Origin: an uncultured Fibrobacter sp.
GTDB lineage: Bacteria > Fibrobacterota > Fibrobacteria > Fibrobacterales > Fibrobacteraceae
Length of the DNA: 15,354 nucleotides
NCBI GenBank assembly: GCA_937891805.1
Contig: CALATK010000014.1
Span: forward strand, 1-15,354
Direction: 5' to 3'
The position numbers and the translations under genes were made by a program. Position 1 is the first letter of the stretch. Each line of letters starts with the position of its first letter. Positions 1 through 6,614 of the stretch are shown piece after piece. The notes under the pieces are model-generated. The model was not told the origin of the DNA. It saw only the letters and a list, made by a program, of their open reading frames with translations, and did no database searches.

Positions 1-36
1 CTCTTGTTTTTATGCATGACATTAAAATCTCATATA

Positions 37-105
37 GTATCAATGGTTAATTGTATCAATTTAATGGTTTGCAAATTGTAAAAAAGGGGGCGGTTTTGTA
101 AAAAA
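37..105 (+). promoter_or_regulatory. Upstream region of the sigma-54 activator with phased short repeats
   Basis: The 162 bp before the first gene are AT-rich and hold three pairs of exact direct repeats. GTATCAAT is at 37-44 and 53-60. AATGGTT is at 42-48 and 63-69, 21 bp apart. TTGTAAAAAA is at 76-85 and 96-105, 20 bp apart. Spacings of 20-21 bp equal two helical turns, the arrangement expected for protein sites on one DNA face. The binding protein is unknown; the activator encoded just downstream is an obvious candidate for autoregulation. No convincing sigma-70 promoter was found here. Confidence 0.35.
65..80 (+). promoter_or_regulatory. Possible sigma-54 (-24/-12) promoter
   Basis: The string TGGTTTGCAAATTGTA fits the sigma-54 layout TGGCAC-N5-TTGC(A/T). 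TGG and TTG are in register, with ten bases between the GG and the downstream G. The CAC triplet is replaced by TTT, and the highly conserved C at -12 is T. Transcription would start near 91, ahead of the activator gene at 163. The register is right but two important positions are off, so this is a weak call. Confidence 0.25.
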
Positions 106-162
106 TCGTGGAGAGGGTTCAAAAAACATTTCGTATCTCCGTTTATTACATCGGAGGGCATA

Positions 163-1116
163 ATGAAAGACCAACACAAAATGCTTGAAATTGCGTCGTT
201 GTCCAACATCCCGGTGCTCTTGCAGGGAGAATCGGGAGCCGGGAAAGAGGTGGCCGCGCGTTTTATCCACAATCATGGCCTGCGGAAGGAGGGTCCTTTC
301 GTGGCGCTGAACTGCAGCTCTATCCCGAAGAGTCTTGCGGAGAGTATCCTGGAAGGTTCGGTAAGGGGCGCGTTTACAGGAGCGGTAGACGAGAAACTGG
401 GGCTTGTCCGCTCTGCAGAAGGGGGCACCCTTTTTCTGGACGAAATCGGGGAACTGCCTATGGATACCCAGAGCAAGCTTTTGCGCATTTTGCAGGAGAA
501 AACGGTGACGCCCGTGGGAGGCGCCCAGAGTGTTCCCGTGAACTTCCGCCTGATATGCGCCACCAACCGGAACCTGAAACAGGAAATCTCCGACGGGAAT
601 TTCCGGGCGGATTTGTTTTATCGTATCAACGTTTTTCCCGTGGAGATTCCGCCCCTGCGCTCACGGCCGGATTTTGCCGACGTGGCCCACGACTTGTGGC
701 GGGAGGCTCGGAGCCAAGTGAACGGGCTCGATACCAGAAGTCGCGATTCCGGCAACAAACAGCGCGACCTTACGGCCGATGAGATGGAGCTGCTGAAGGC
801 CTGCCCCTGGCCGGGGAACGTGCGCCAGCTGAAAAATGTGCTGCAGCGCTATACGGTGCTGAAACCTTACGACGTGACCCTTACCGAAATCTTGACCCAG
901 GAGTTTTCGCTACCGAAACTTTGCGAAAAAAATATCTGTTCGATTTACGTGACGGATTTCTTGAAAAAGCGGAAGAAGAAGCCGACCTTCACCGACATCG
1001 AGGAGACGCTTTTGTTATGCAAGGGGAACAAGTGCAAGGCGGCGAAAAAGCTGGGGATTAGCCGCGGGAGCCTGTGCTACCAGCTGCAGAAGGGACGGGT
1101 GAAGATTGCGAGCTGA
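163..1116 (+). CDS. Sigma-54-dependent transcriptional activator, AAA+ and Fis-type HTH only
   Basis: This is a bacterial enhancer-binding protein that would use ATP hydrolysis to remodel sigma-54 RNA polymerase. Visible motifs are Walker A GESGAGKE (22-29), the sigma-54-contacting loop GAFTGA (69-74), Walker B GGTLFLDE (87-94), sensor I ATN (133-135), arginine-finger region FRADLFYR (147-154) and sensor II WPGNVRQL (216-223). A Fis-like helix-turn-helix lies at about 278-312 and includes KAAKKLGISRGSL. At 317 aa it has no receiver, GAF or PAS domain; translation starts directly at the AAA+ domain, as in PspF. The ATG at 163 is supported by GGAGGG at 153-158, and no other start lies between it and the in-frame stop at 79. 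Control is therefore probably by an unseen partner or by expression level. Targets are unknown. Confidence 0.93.
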   Translation: MKDQHKMLEIASLSNIPVLLQGESGAGKEVAARFIHNHGLRKEGPFVALNCSSIPKSLAESILEGSVRGAFTGAVDEKLGLVRSAEGGTLFLDEIGELPMDTQSKLLRILQEKTVTPVGGAQSVPVNFRLICATNRNLKQEISDGNFRADLFYRINVFPVEIPPLRSRPDFADVAHDLWREARSQVNGLDTRSRDSGNKQRDLTADEMELLKACPWPGNVRQLKNVLQRYTVLKPYDVTLTEILTQEFSLPKLCEKNICSIYVTDFLKKRKKKPTFTDIEETLLLCKGNKCKAAKKLGISRGSLCYQLQKGRVKIAS

Positions 1117-1137
1117 GGGAAAGGGAAATGATAGGGG

Positions 1138-1183
1138 ATCCTCGCCTTCGCGAGGATGACAAGAATGTAGCGCGGGGATGACA
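1138..1183. repeat. Palindromic dispersed-type repeat, one full and one partial copy
   Basis: ATCCTCGC (1138-1145), a CTTC loop and GCGAGGAT (1150-1157) form a perfect 8-bp stem. On the minus strand it reads GTCATCCTCGCGAAGGCGAG and so on, the widespread 'GTCATCC-CGCGAA-GCGGGGATCC' repeat type whose spurious translations read HPREGEDP or VIPAKAGI. A partial second copy, with CTTGTCATCCCCGCG on the minus strand, lies immediately beyond at 1169-1183. It sits between two convergent genes. There is no T-run after the stem on either strand, so it is not a standard terminator, although it could still affect transcript ends. Spurious open frames here should not be annotated. Confidence 0.7.
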
Positions 1184-1189
1184 AGGTCG

Positions 1190-2116
1190 TTAGAACCGCA
1201 GGCCCACGGAAATGTGGTGGTTGCCGCCATTGAGGGCAAGGCGCGGAGAATAGCCGTAGTCGAAGACTATCATACCGAATACCACGCCAAGGCCGCAGGC
1301 GACCCCTGTAGAGTAGTCGTCGCTTTCGTCTTTGCGGACCGATGTTCCCAGGCGAAGCATCAGGGTTTCGGCATAGGCGATTTCGGCCCCGAACAGCCCC
1401 TGGATTTCGGTATCGGCGCGGCGGTAGGCGTCGGCGGAAACATGGATGCGCCATCTTTCGGTCACGGGAATCATGCCCGTGATGCCCGCCTGGAGCGCCA
1501 TGGGAGCGTATTCGTCTTCGCTGTCGTAGGCGGTCACATAGCCCGCGTTGGTGAGGGTCGCACCGAAGGCCACATAGCGGTTCACCTTGAAGGAGCCGCC
1601 GATGTCGCCCAAGATGGCGTAGGCCGTTTCGTCTTCGATGGTCTGGCTTGCAAAGCGGGCGGTAACGCCCCAGTTGAAGGCGGAATTACGGCTACCGAGG
1701 CCAAGCTGTGCGGCCCAAGCGTAGGCGCCATACTCCCCTGTCTCGAGGCCGTTTTCGTCGCGACCTTCAATGTCGTCGTAACCCAGGTAATCCAGGCCCG
1801 CCGAGAAAGTGAATTTGTCCGCAAAAGGAAGGCCGTAGTAGACGTTGATGAAACGGTCCGAACCCATGCCGTCAAAGACAATCTGGTTCAGGCCGAACTC
1901 CGGGGATTCTACGGTGCTCATGGCCAGCGGGTTCCGGGTCACTTCGGAGGCCCTGGCGGGGTCTGCAACGCCAGCTCCCGCCATGGCGGCAGTTCGCGGC
2001 GAAACCTGCAGCGCAAGAAACTTCATGGTCACGCCACCCGGGTCCACGTTCCAATACTCCCCTGCAAAAGCGAGGGAGCCTGCGGCCAGGGCTGCGGTAA
2101 GGAGTTTCTTGAACAT
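1190..2116 (-). CDS. PorQ/PorV-like outer-membrane beta-barrel protein
   Basis: A secreted protein of 308 aa begins MFKKLLTAALAAGSLAFAGE, a clear Sec signal peptide with cleavage likely after AFA. The mature N-terminus has the PorV/PorQ (UPF0164, FadL-related) pattern: MKFLALQVSPRTAAMAGAGV, then an Asn-Pro (RNPLAM), where family members have 'FLxLPxSARxAALGG...NPALL'. The rest alternates aromatic and small residues in barrel-like strands, and it ends in HHISVGLRF, a typical barrel C-terminus with terminal Phe. In T9SS bacteria such proteins act at the outer membrane as cargo shuttle (PorV) or attachment-complex subunit (PorQ). Which subtype this is cannot be settled here. An upstream in-frame ATG at 2155 would put 13 extra residues before the signal peptide, so 2116 is preferred; no clear Shine-Dalgarno supports either. 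Confidence 0.78.
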   Translation of the reverse strand: MFKKLLTAALAAGSLAFAGEYWNVDPGGVTMKFLALQVSPRTAAMAGAGVADPARASEVTRNPLAMSTVESPEFGLNQIVFDGMGSDRFINVYYGLPFADKFTFSAGLDYLGYDDIEGRDENGLETGEYGAYAWAAQLGLGSRNSAFNWGVTARFASQTIEDETAYAILGDIGGSFKVNRYVAFGATLTNAGYVTAYDSEDEYAPMALQAGITGMIPVTERWRIHVSADAYRRADTEIQGLFGAEIAYAETLMLRLGTSVRKDESDDYSTGVACGLGVVFGMIVFDYGYSPRLALNGGNHHISVGLRF

Positions 2117-2164
2117 ACGGCTACAAGATACAAAAATAGACGTAACGTAGGACATAGTCCAACT

Positions 2165-2325
2165 GGTATTAGGGGCTAGGATCTAGGGGCTAGGGGATAG
2201 GAAATGTGGAGTGTGGGGTGTGAGATTAGTAATGAGTTGTCAGTTATGAGTTGTGAGTTCTTATAGTAGCGCCTTTGACGCCAAATTATGGACTGAAGAC
2301 TGATAACAGACGACTGATAACTCAG
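2165..2325. repeat. Spacer of degenerate short tandem repeats
   Basis: The gap of about 235 bp between the barrel gene and the glycosyltransferase gene holds several unrelated micro-repeats in a row. There is a CTAGGGG-type block (about 2168-2202), a GTGGAGTGTGGGG block (about 2206-2222), a GAGTTGTCAGTTATGAGTTG block (about 2234-2259) and an ACTGA(A/T) block with GACTGATAAC twice (about 2292-2322). No open frame or stable hairpin explains it. The pattern resembles the short tandemly repeated spacers of some genomes, which probably grow by slippage. No promoter could be picked out with confidence. Confidence 0.6.
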
Positions 2326-2351
2326 GGGCTCCCTTCGAGTATTAGGCCGAG

Positions 2352-3494
2352 GTGAGAAACGAATGGCTTTTTTCTAAATTTTGGTCCATGCTGAGCGTCG
2401 TTGTCCTGACCGTGCTCACCGCAATTTATGCGGTTGCCATTCTCACGTTTACCGTGGGAATTATCCGCACGCACAGGCACAAGGGGAGCGCCACCCCCTA
2501 TGTTTCCGTGGTCATCCCCATGCGAAACGAAGAAGAATTCTTGCAACGGACCCTGGACGCCCTAGCCGCCCAGGAATATGCAGGGCAGTACGAGATCATC
2601 TGCGTCGACGACCGCTCTACCGATTCCACTGGAAAAATCCTGGACGATTTCGTCGCGACCCACGGGGACAAATTCCGCGCCATCCATCTGGACCCGAACC
2701 TCCCCAAGGTAGAGAGCCCCAAGAAGCGGGCCCTGGAAGCGGGATTCAAGGAAGCCCGCGGCGAAGTCCTGCTGATTATGGACGCCGACTGTGTGCCTAC
2801 CAAGCGCTGGCTTGCCTCCATGGCGGGTAGGTTCGAAGGGAACATCGCCATTGTGCAGGGGCCAAAGCGGAACACCGGCGGCTGGAGCCCCGTGCATCAG
2901 TACCAGAAGCTCGAGACCCTGGCCTACACCTCCATCGAGGCCGCGGGATTCAGCCTGGGCCACCCCATGCTGGCCAGTGCTGCATGCCTCGCCTACAAGA
3001 AGGACCTGTTCTTCAAGGTGGGCGGTTTCGGGGACCTGGTAAACCTTTCCAGCGGCGACGACGACATGCTCATCCACAAGATGATCAAGGAACCGGGCGT
3101 GGAGTTCTGCTACAACCTGAGCGCCGACGCCCTCATAGACACGGCCCCCGTGGATTCCCTGAAGGCCCTGTTCTTCCAGCGGGCCCGCTGGAGCAGTAAC
3201 GGCACCAAGTACGACAGTCACCTCTACACGCTGGCACTTTCCCTCATCTACACGTTCCTGGTCTGGCTTCTGGTGAGTCCTTTTTTGGTGGCCTTCGCGG
3301 ACTTCCCTATCGCCTGGTTTGCCATCCCTATGGGTGTGAAGGTCCTGTGCGATTTGATTTTTCTCACCTGCGCCGCCGTGAAGCTCCACTCCAAGCGGCT
3401 GTTGCTGGCTCTCCCCGTCACCGAGATCATGCAGGTGCCCATGAACGTGTTTGCCGTTCCCTTCGGGCTGCTGGGGCTGTTCAAGTGGAAATAG
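2352..3494 (+). CDS. Membrane-anchored family 2 glycosyltransferase
   Basis: A processive-type GT2 (GT-A fold) of 380 aa. One N-terminal membrane segment (about 14-37) precedes the cytoplasmic catalytic domain. That domain shows VSVVIPMRNE (51-60), the nucleotide-sugar-binding VDDRSTD (85-91), the metal-binding DAD (144-146), the general-base region SGDDD (234-238) and QRARW (276-280), matching the QxxRW acceptor motif. Two or three more membrane segments follow (about 293-315, 320-341, 360-377). It probably transfers a sugar to a lipid or growing glycan at the inner membrane; donor and acceptor are not readable from sequence. The start is a GTG at 2352, the first possible one after an in-frame stop; ATG 2388 (Met13) also keeps all domains. 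Only 9 bp separate it from the next gene, indicating co-transcription. Confidence 0.88.
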   Translation: MRNEWLFSKFWSMLSVVVLTVLTAIYAVAILTFTVGIIRTHRHKGSATPYVSVVIPMRNEEEFLQRTLDALAAQEYAGQYEIICVDDRSTDSTGKILDDFVATHGDKFRAIHLDPNLPKVESPKKRALEAGFKEARGEVLLIMDADCVPTKRWLASMAGRFEGNIAIVQGPKRNTGGWSPVHQYQKLETLAYTSIEAAGFSLGHPMLASAACLAYKKDLFFKVGGFGDLVNLSSGDDDMLIHKMIKEPGVEFCYNLSADALIDTAPVDSLKALFFQRARWSSNGTKYDSHLYTLALSLIYTFLVWLLVSPFLVAFADFPIAWFAIPMGVKVLCDLIFLTCAAVKLHSKRLLLALPVTEIMQVPMNVFAVPFGLLGLFKWK

Positions 3495-3503
3495 GGCCTG
3501 CGA

Positions 3504-4859
3504 ATGTGCCTAGCCAAGTGTAAAAAGTTCATCCCGCTCGGCGTTATTTTTCTAGCGGCCTTTGCCGTTTTCTGTAAAATCCATTATTCCGACGGTGATG
3601 ACGCCTTCTTTGACAGCTGCGTCAAGAGTATGTCGTTTCTTGAATACCTCAAGGAACGTTACCTGACCTGGACAGGCCGCATCGGCGGAGAGACCGCCAT
3701 CTACGTCACCTTTACTCTGGGAATCTGGTTCTGGCGTGTGGCGAATGCCTTCATGGTCACCATGCTCCCGACCCTCGTGTTCCTGATTTTCAAGAAGAAT
3801 AATCCCGGCGATGTCGGCGCAAAACCTACATGGAGCGATCTACGCCTGTTTCTCTTGACCTGCGCAGGATTCCTGCTAATGGACGTAGTCACCTTCGGAC
3901 ACGCCGCCGTCTGGGTCAACGGTTCCGTCTTTTACACCTGGGCATTGGTCAGCGCGCTTCTGTGCATTTACCTCACCTTGGACTGCTTTATTTCCGGCAC
4001 CGATTCCACAAAAAAAATCCTTGCATCGATTCCCTTCGGCTTGTTTGCCGTCTCGTCAATAGAACAAATAGGATTTTTTTTGTTGGCCTACTTTGCAGGC
4101 GGCATCATCTTCAACAAGCTTCAAAAGAGAACCGTTTCTTCTCTGCTATATGTTGAATCCTCCGCTTTGCTTGCCGTTTTTGCCATTGTCCTTACTGCCC
4201 CCGGAAACACCCTAAGGATTGTAGCCGAAATAGAGACCTGGTTCCCCGCTTTCAAGGAACTTTCCGTCGGAGAGCACGCCTTTATTTCGGCCCAATGGCT
4301 GCTGTCGTCTTTTGCCAACGAAAGCAAAATCTTCTTCGCGCTCATCTGGATTGCAGCCCTACTTTCCGCAGCATCCAAAAGCAAGCCGGTTATCGTAACA
4401 GCGGCGCTATTCTCTGCAGTTGCGCTCCTTCCGCTGGCAGGAATCACCCCGCTTGCCGACATGGGCATCAACTACATCGACCCTGCCGTGAGACCTGAAG
4501 TTTTCCCTAGCCTTGCGCAAGCGACCCCAATGAACATCCTTGCTATGATTTGGTGGTTTGCGGCAACGGCCTTCACCCTGTTTTTAATCCAAAAGCATCT
4601 CGGAGCAAAGGGCGCAACCCTCTTTATCGTGGCTATCCTTTGCGAAGCCATGATGTTTTTCTCCCCAACAATCTATGCATCGGGCGAAAGGGTTTTCTAT
4701 GTCACCGACTGGATTCTCGTATTTATCATCTTGAATCAGGTTTCAAAAATCCCGTCTGAAAAGCGCAAACTATTTTTCTTTTCCTTGGCCCTTATCTTAA
4801 CAATACTGAATGAGGTCACTCAGGCCTCCGAGCTGCTTGCAAAGCTGAACGGGAATTAA
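3504..4859 (+). CDS. Polytopic membrane protein, DUF6056/GT-C-like
   Basis: An integral membrane protein of 451 aa with about ten or eleven hydrophobic segments (for example 10-26, 79-96, 113-131, 142-163, 172-203, 216-231, 276-290, 295-313, 345-362, 371-388, 401-412, 422-435). Charged residues between them form a recognisable set: SDGDDAFF (29-36) just after the first segment, WTGRIGGE (56-63), WVNGSVFYTW (137-146), APGN (232-235) and SGERVFY (393-399). An acidic pair in the first large loop, an N-G-S motif and APGN resemble the DUF6056 group and, more broadly, GT-C glycosyltransferases that use polyprenyl-phosphate sugars. The assignment is from memory of the pattern. It lies 9 bp after the GT2 gene, with AGGG at 3493-3496 as ribosome site, so the two probably act on one envelope glycan. 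Catalysis is inferred, not shown. Confidence 0.72.
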   Translation: MCLAKCKKFIPLGVIFLAAFAVFCKIHYSDGDDAFFDSCVKSMSFLEYLKERYLTWTGRIGGETAIYVTFTLGIWFWRVANAFMVTMLPTLVFLIFKKNNPGDVGAKPTWSDLRLFLLTCAGFLLMDVVTFGHAAVWVNGSVFYTWALVSALLCIYLTLDCFISGTDSTKKILASIPFGLFAVSSIEQIGFFLLAYFAGGIIFNKLQKRTVSSLLYVESSALLAVFAIVLTAPGNTLRIVAEIETWFPAFKELSVGEHAFISAQWLLSSFANESKIFFALIWIAALLSAASKSKPVIVTAALFSAVALLPLAGITPLADMGINYIDPAVRPEVFPSLAQATPMNILAMIWWFAATAFTLFLIQKHLGAKGATLFIVAILCEAMMFFSPTIYASGERVFYVTDWILVFIILNQVSKIPSEKRKLFFFSLALILTILNEVTQASELLAKLNGN

Positions 4860-4873
4860 AAGGCGGGTATCTA

Positions 4874-5038
4874 CTAAAGGCCTAGTTTGGCCTTGGCCCA
4901 GACTTCGGCCTGTTCTGCATCTTGCAGTTTTCCGTCTAGCTGGAGTTCAAAGCTTTCGCGAATCAGGTCGCCAAACTGCTTGCCGGGTTTTAATCCAAGT
5001 GACATCAGGTAGCGTCCTGTAAGGTAAGGCTCCGGGCC
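4874..5038 (-). pseudogene. Out-of-frame C-terminal end of the CCA-adding enzyme gene
   Basis: The minus strand here encodes 54 codons beginning GPEPYLTGRYLMSLGLKPGK and continuing with FGDLIRES, ELQLDGKL and AEVWAKAKLGL before a TAG at 4876-4874. LGLKPGxxFGxxIxxxFExQLDG is the usual C-terminus of poly(A) polymerase/CCA-adding enzymes. It lies in the -1 frame relative to the upstream gene, so as read it would not be translated. Restoring one G in the GGG run (plus-strand 5037-5039) joins both parts into a 420-residue protein of normal family length. Confidence 0.8.
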
Positions 5039-6135
5039 CGCGCCTTCAACCGTTCCACAAAAGCCGTGCGAGCCTGTTCACCGAACATCGGGTTAGAAAC
5101 AACAAGAATGCAGTATTCCCGTAGGCCATCCAGCGCAACGGACAGCCGACGAATCTCAGAATCGTCAAGGAACGCGCCTTCGGGAGAAGCCGTAGACGTA
5201 TACTTCAACAGCTTCGGAACGTTCCGCAGGAGCTTCACCTCGTTGGTCATGCCCGTCAGGAATTTCTCCCAGTCTTCGGCACAGGAATTCCCCGAAAGGA
5301 GCGCTGCAAAGGCCATCGCCATTCGGGATTCCTCGGGTTCAGTGGCCGCATTTCTGGACATATTGTCCAGGAACTGTCCCAGATTTTCGTAGCTGCCAGC
5401 CAGGGGATTCACCTCCGGGAAAAATCGAAGCAAGTCCATTTCCAGAAATGCCCGCAGGCCCAAAGAAGGCTTGCCCGGCTTAAGGAGCCACTTTTTGAAC
5501 TCCTCGTAAATCCGCTCCTTAGAAAGGTCTTCCAGGGAAAGGCTCTTGCAAAGTTCCGCTGTTTCTGGCGCAAGCGTCAGTTCAAAACGGCTAGCGAACT
5601 GCACACCCCGCAAGATTCGCAGGGAATCTTCGGCAAAGGCTTCGCTCACATGTTTTAACCTGTGGGCCTTCAGGTCTTCCACTCCTCCGTAGGGGTCACA
5701 AAGGGTCAGCTTCGGCAGTTCCATGCCCATGGCATTGATGGTAAAGTCCCTGCGGAGAGCCGCCTCCTTGAAGCTGAGCTTTTCGTCGGTATGCACCACG
5801 AACCCGCGGTGGCCATAGCCCACCTTGTTTTCTGTGCGGGGAAAGGAAAAGTCCAACGACAGGCCTTTCATGGCCAGGTGAATCACGCCAAAGGCCTTGC
5901 CTACCAGGTTCGTGCGGCCGTACTTCGAAAGGAGCGGCACCAGGGCGTCTTGCGCCATGTCGTAAACTTCGATATCGTAGTCCCGGCAGTTCTTGCCGAG
6001 CATGGCGTCCCGAACCCAGCCGCCCACCAAGAAGGCGCGGCCGCCGGCAGCACGGATATCGCCTGCAATCTTCAGCAGGCGTCCCGGAAGGTCGGGCGAG
6101 AATTCATCACCCGAAAGTGTGCGGACCGTAACCAT
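5005..6135 (-). CDS. cca: CCA tRNA nucleotidyltransferase, frameshifted near the C-terminus
   Basis: This class II nucleotidyltransferase adds or repairs the 3' CCA of tRNA. The head domain has LVGGWVRDAMLG (36-47) and the metal-binding RDYDIEVYD, then RRDFTINAM, and then the RNA-binding neck SEAFAEDSLRILRGVQFASR typical of the family. No HD phosphohydrolase motif was seen. As read it is 376 aa and ends in an atypical tail after KAR at about residue 366. The usual C-terminus lies in the -1 frame from 5038 to 4874. The ATG overlaps the stop of the preceding lipoprotein gene (TAATG), so translation is probably coupled, and no strong ribosome site is visible. An archaeal-type enzyme is excluded by the motifs; a poly(A) polymerase of the same superfamily is less likely but possible. 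Confidence 0.85.
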   Translation of the reverse strand: MVTVRTLSGDEFSPDLPGRLLKIAGDIRAAGGRAFLVGGWVRDAMLGKNCRDYDIEVYDMAQDALVPLLSKYGRTNLVGKAFGVIHLAMKGLSLDFSFPRTENKVGYGHRGFVVHTDEKLSFKEAALRRDFTINAMGMELPKLTLCDPYGGVEDLKAHRLKHVSEAFAEDSLRILRGVQFASRFELTLAPETAELCKSLSLEDLSKERIYEEFKKWLLKPGKPSLGLRAFLEMDLLRFFPEVNPLAGSYENLGQFLDNMSRNAATEPEESRMAMAFAALLSGNSCAEDWEKFLTGMTNEVKLLRNVPKLLKYTSTASPEGAFLDDSEIRRLSVALDGLREYCILVVSNPMFGEQARTAFVERLKARARSLTLQDAT

Positions 6136-6602
6136 TATTCTTGCGGGACCTCACTTGTCACGCTATCTACGGTTGTGGAACTGTCTGCAGGTGCAGAAGC
6201 ACTTTCTGTTGCCGCGCTATCCGGCAGGGTCGCAGGCTCCGGCGTAGCGGAACTGTCCGAGGGAACGGCGGCCGTAGTATCCCGAGGCACCACCGTCACT
6301 GCAGAATCAGATGCCGTATGAATTTTTGATGTCGTATCCTGGGAGGCAAACCGTTCATAAATGCTGCGGCGTGCCTCGGCCGAGCCCTGCTTCTTCTTGG
6401 CCTCTTCTTCGCGACAGGCCCGCAACTCCTCTTCCATAAATGCTCGCTGGTCTGGGGAATAGGACATGCTGTTATAGCGGTACTCTATTTCGTCGCAGAC
6501 AACGCCCTGACGCTGGCCTGCACAAGAAGTCAAAAGCAATCCACAAGAAAACAGTGCCATTAATGCGGCTGCCACCACCAAATACTGTTTCTTTTTTTCC
6601 AT
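6135..6602 (-). CDS. Small lipoprotein with Ser/Thr/Asp/Ala-rich tail
   Basis: A protein of 155 aa with a lipoprotein signal: MEKKK, a hydrophobic stretch, then lipobox LTSC (24-27), so Cys27 is the predicted lipidated residue. The mature part has a short polar, probably helical region (about 30-80, rich in Glu, Arg and Lys) and then a low-complexity tail dominated by Asp, Ser, Thr, Ala and Pro (about 88-155), which is probably a flexible linker or spacer. No enzyme motif is visible and no family was recognised. ATG 6602 is chosen because AGAGG (6616-6612) lies 9 bases upstream; an upstream TTG at 6611 has no room for a ribosome site. The Shine-Dalgarno overlaps the stop of the propeller gene and this gene's stop overlaps the cca start, so it is the middle cistron of one transcript. 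Confidence 0.8.
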   Translation of the reverse strand: MEKKKQYLVVAAALMALFSCGLLLTSCAGQRQGVVCDEIEYRYNSMSYSPDQRAFMEEELRACREEEAKKKQGSAEARRSIYERFASQDTTSKIHTASDSAVTVVPRDTTAAVPSDSSATPEPATLPDSAATESASAPADSSTTVDSVTSEVPQE

Positions 6603-6614
6603 TGTCAACAACCT

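Noticed and set aside
1077..1454. Minus-strand open frame of 125 codons with VILAKARIPYHFP-like sequence
   Set aside because: It is the translation of the palindromic repeat plus an out-of-frame part of the barrel gene.
2275..2307. TTGACG...GATAAC as a promoter for the glycosyltransferase gene
   Set aside because: The spacer is 21 bp and the -10 match is poor; the sequence lies within micro-repeats.
4877..4894. AAGGCC-TAGTTT-GGCCTT hairpin near the convergent ends of the membrane protein gene and cca
   Set aside because: It lies in the out-of-frame cca coding tail and has no T-run on either strand, so it is not supported as a terminator.
5033..5039. GGGCCCG as a programmed -1 frameshift site in cca
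   Set aside because: The heptamer is not in the X XXY YYZ zero-frame register required for tandem slippage, and no clear downstream structure was identified.
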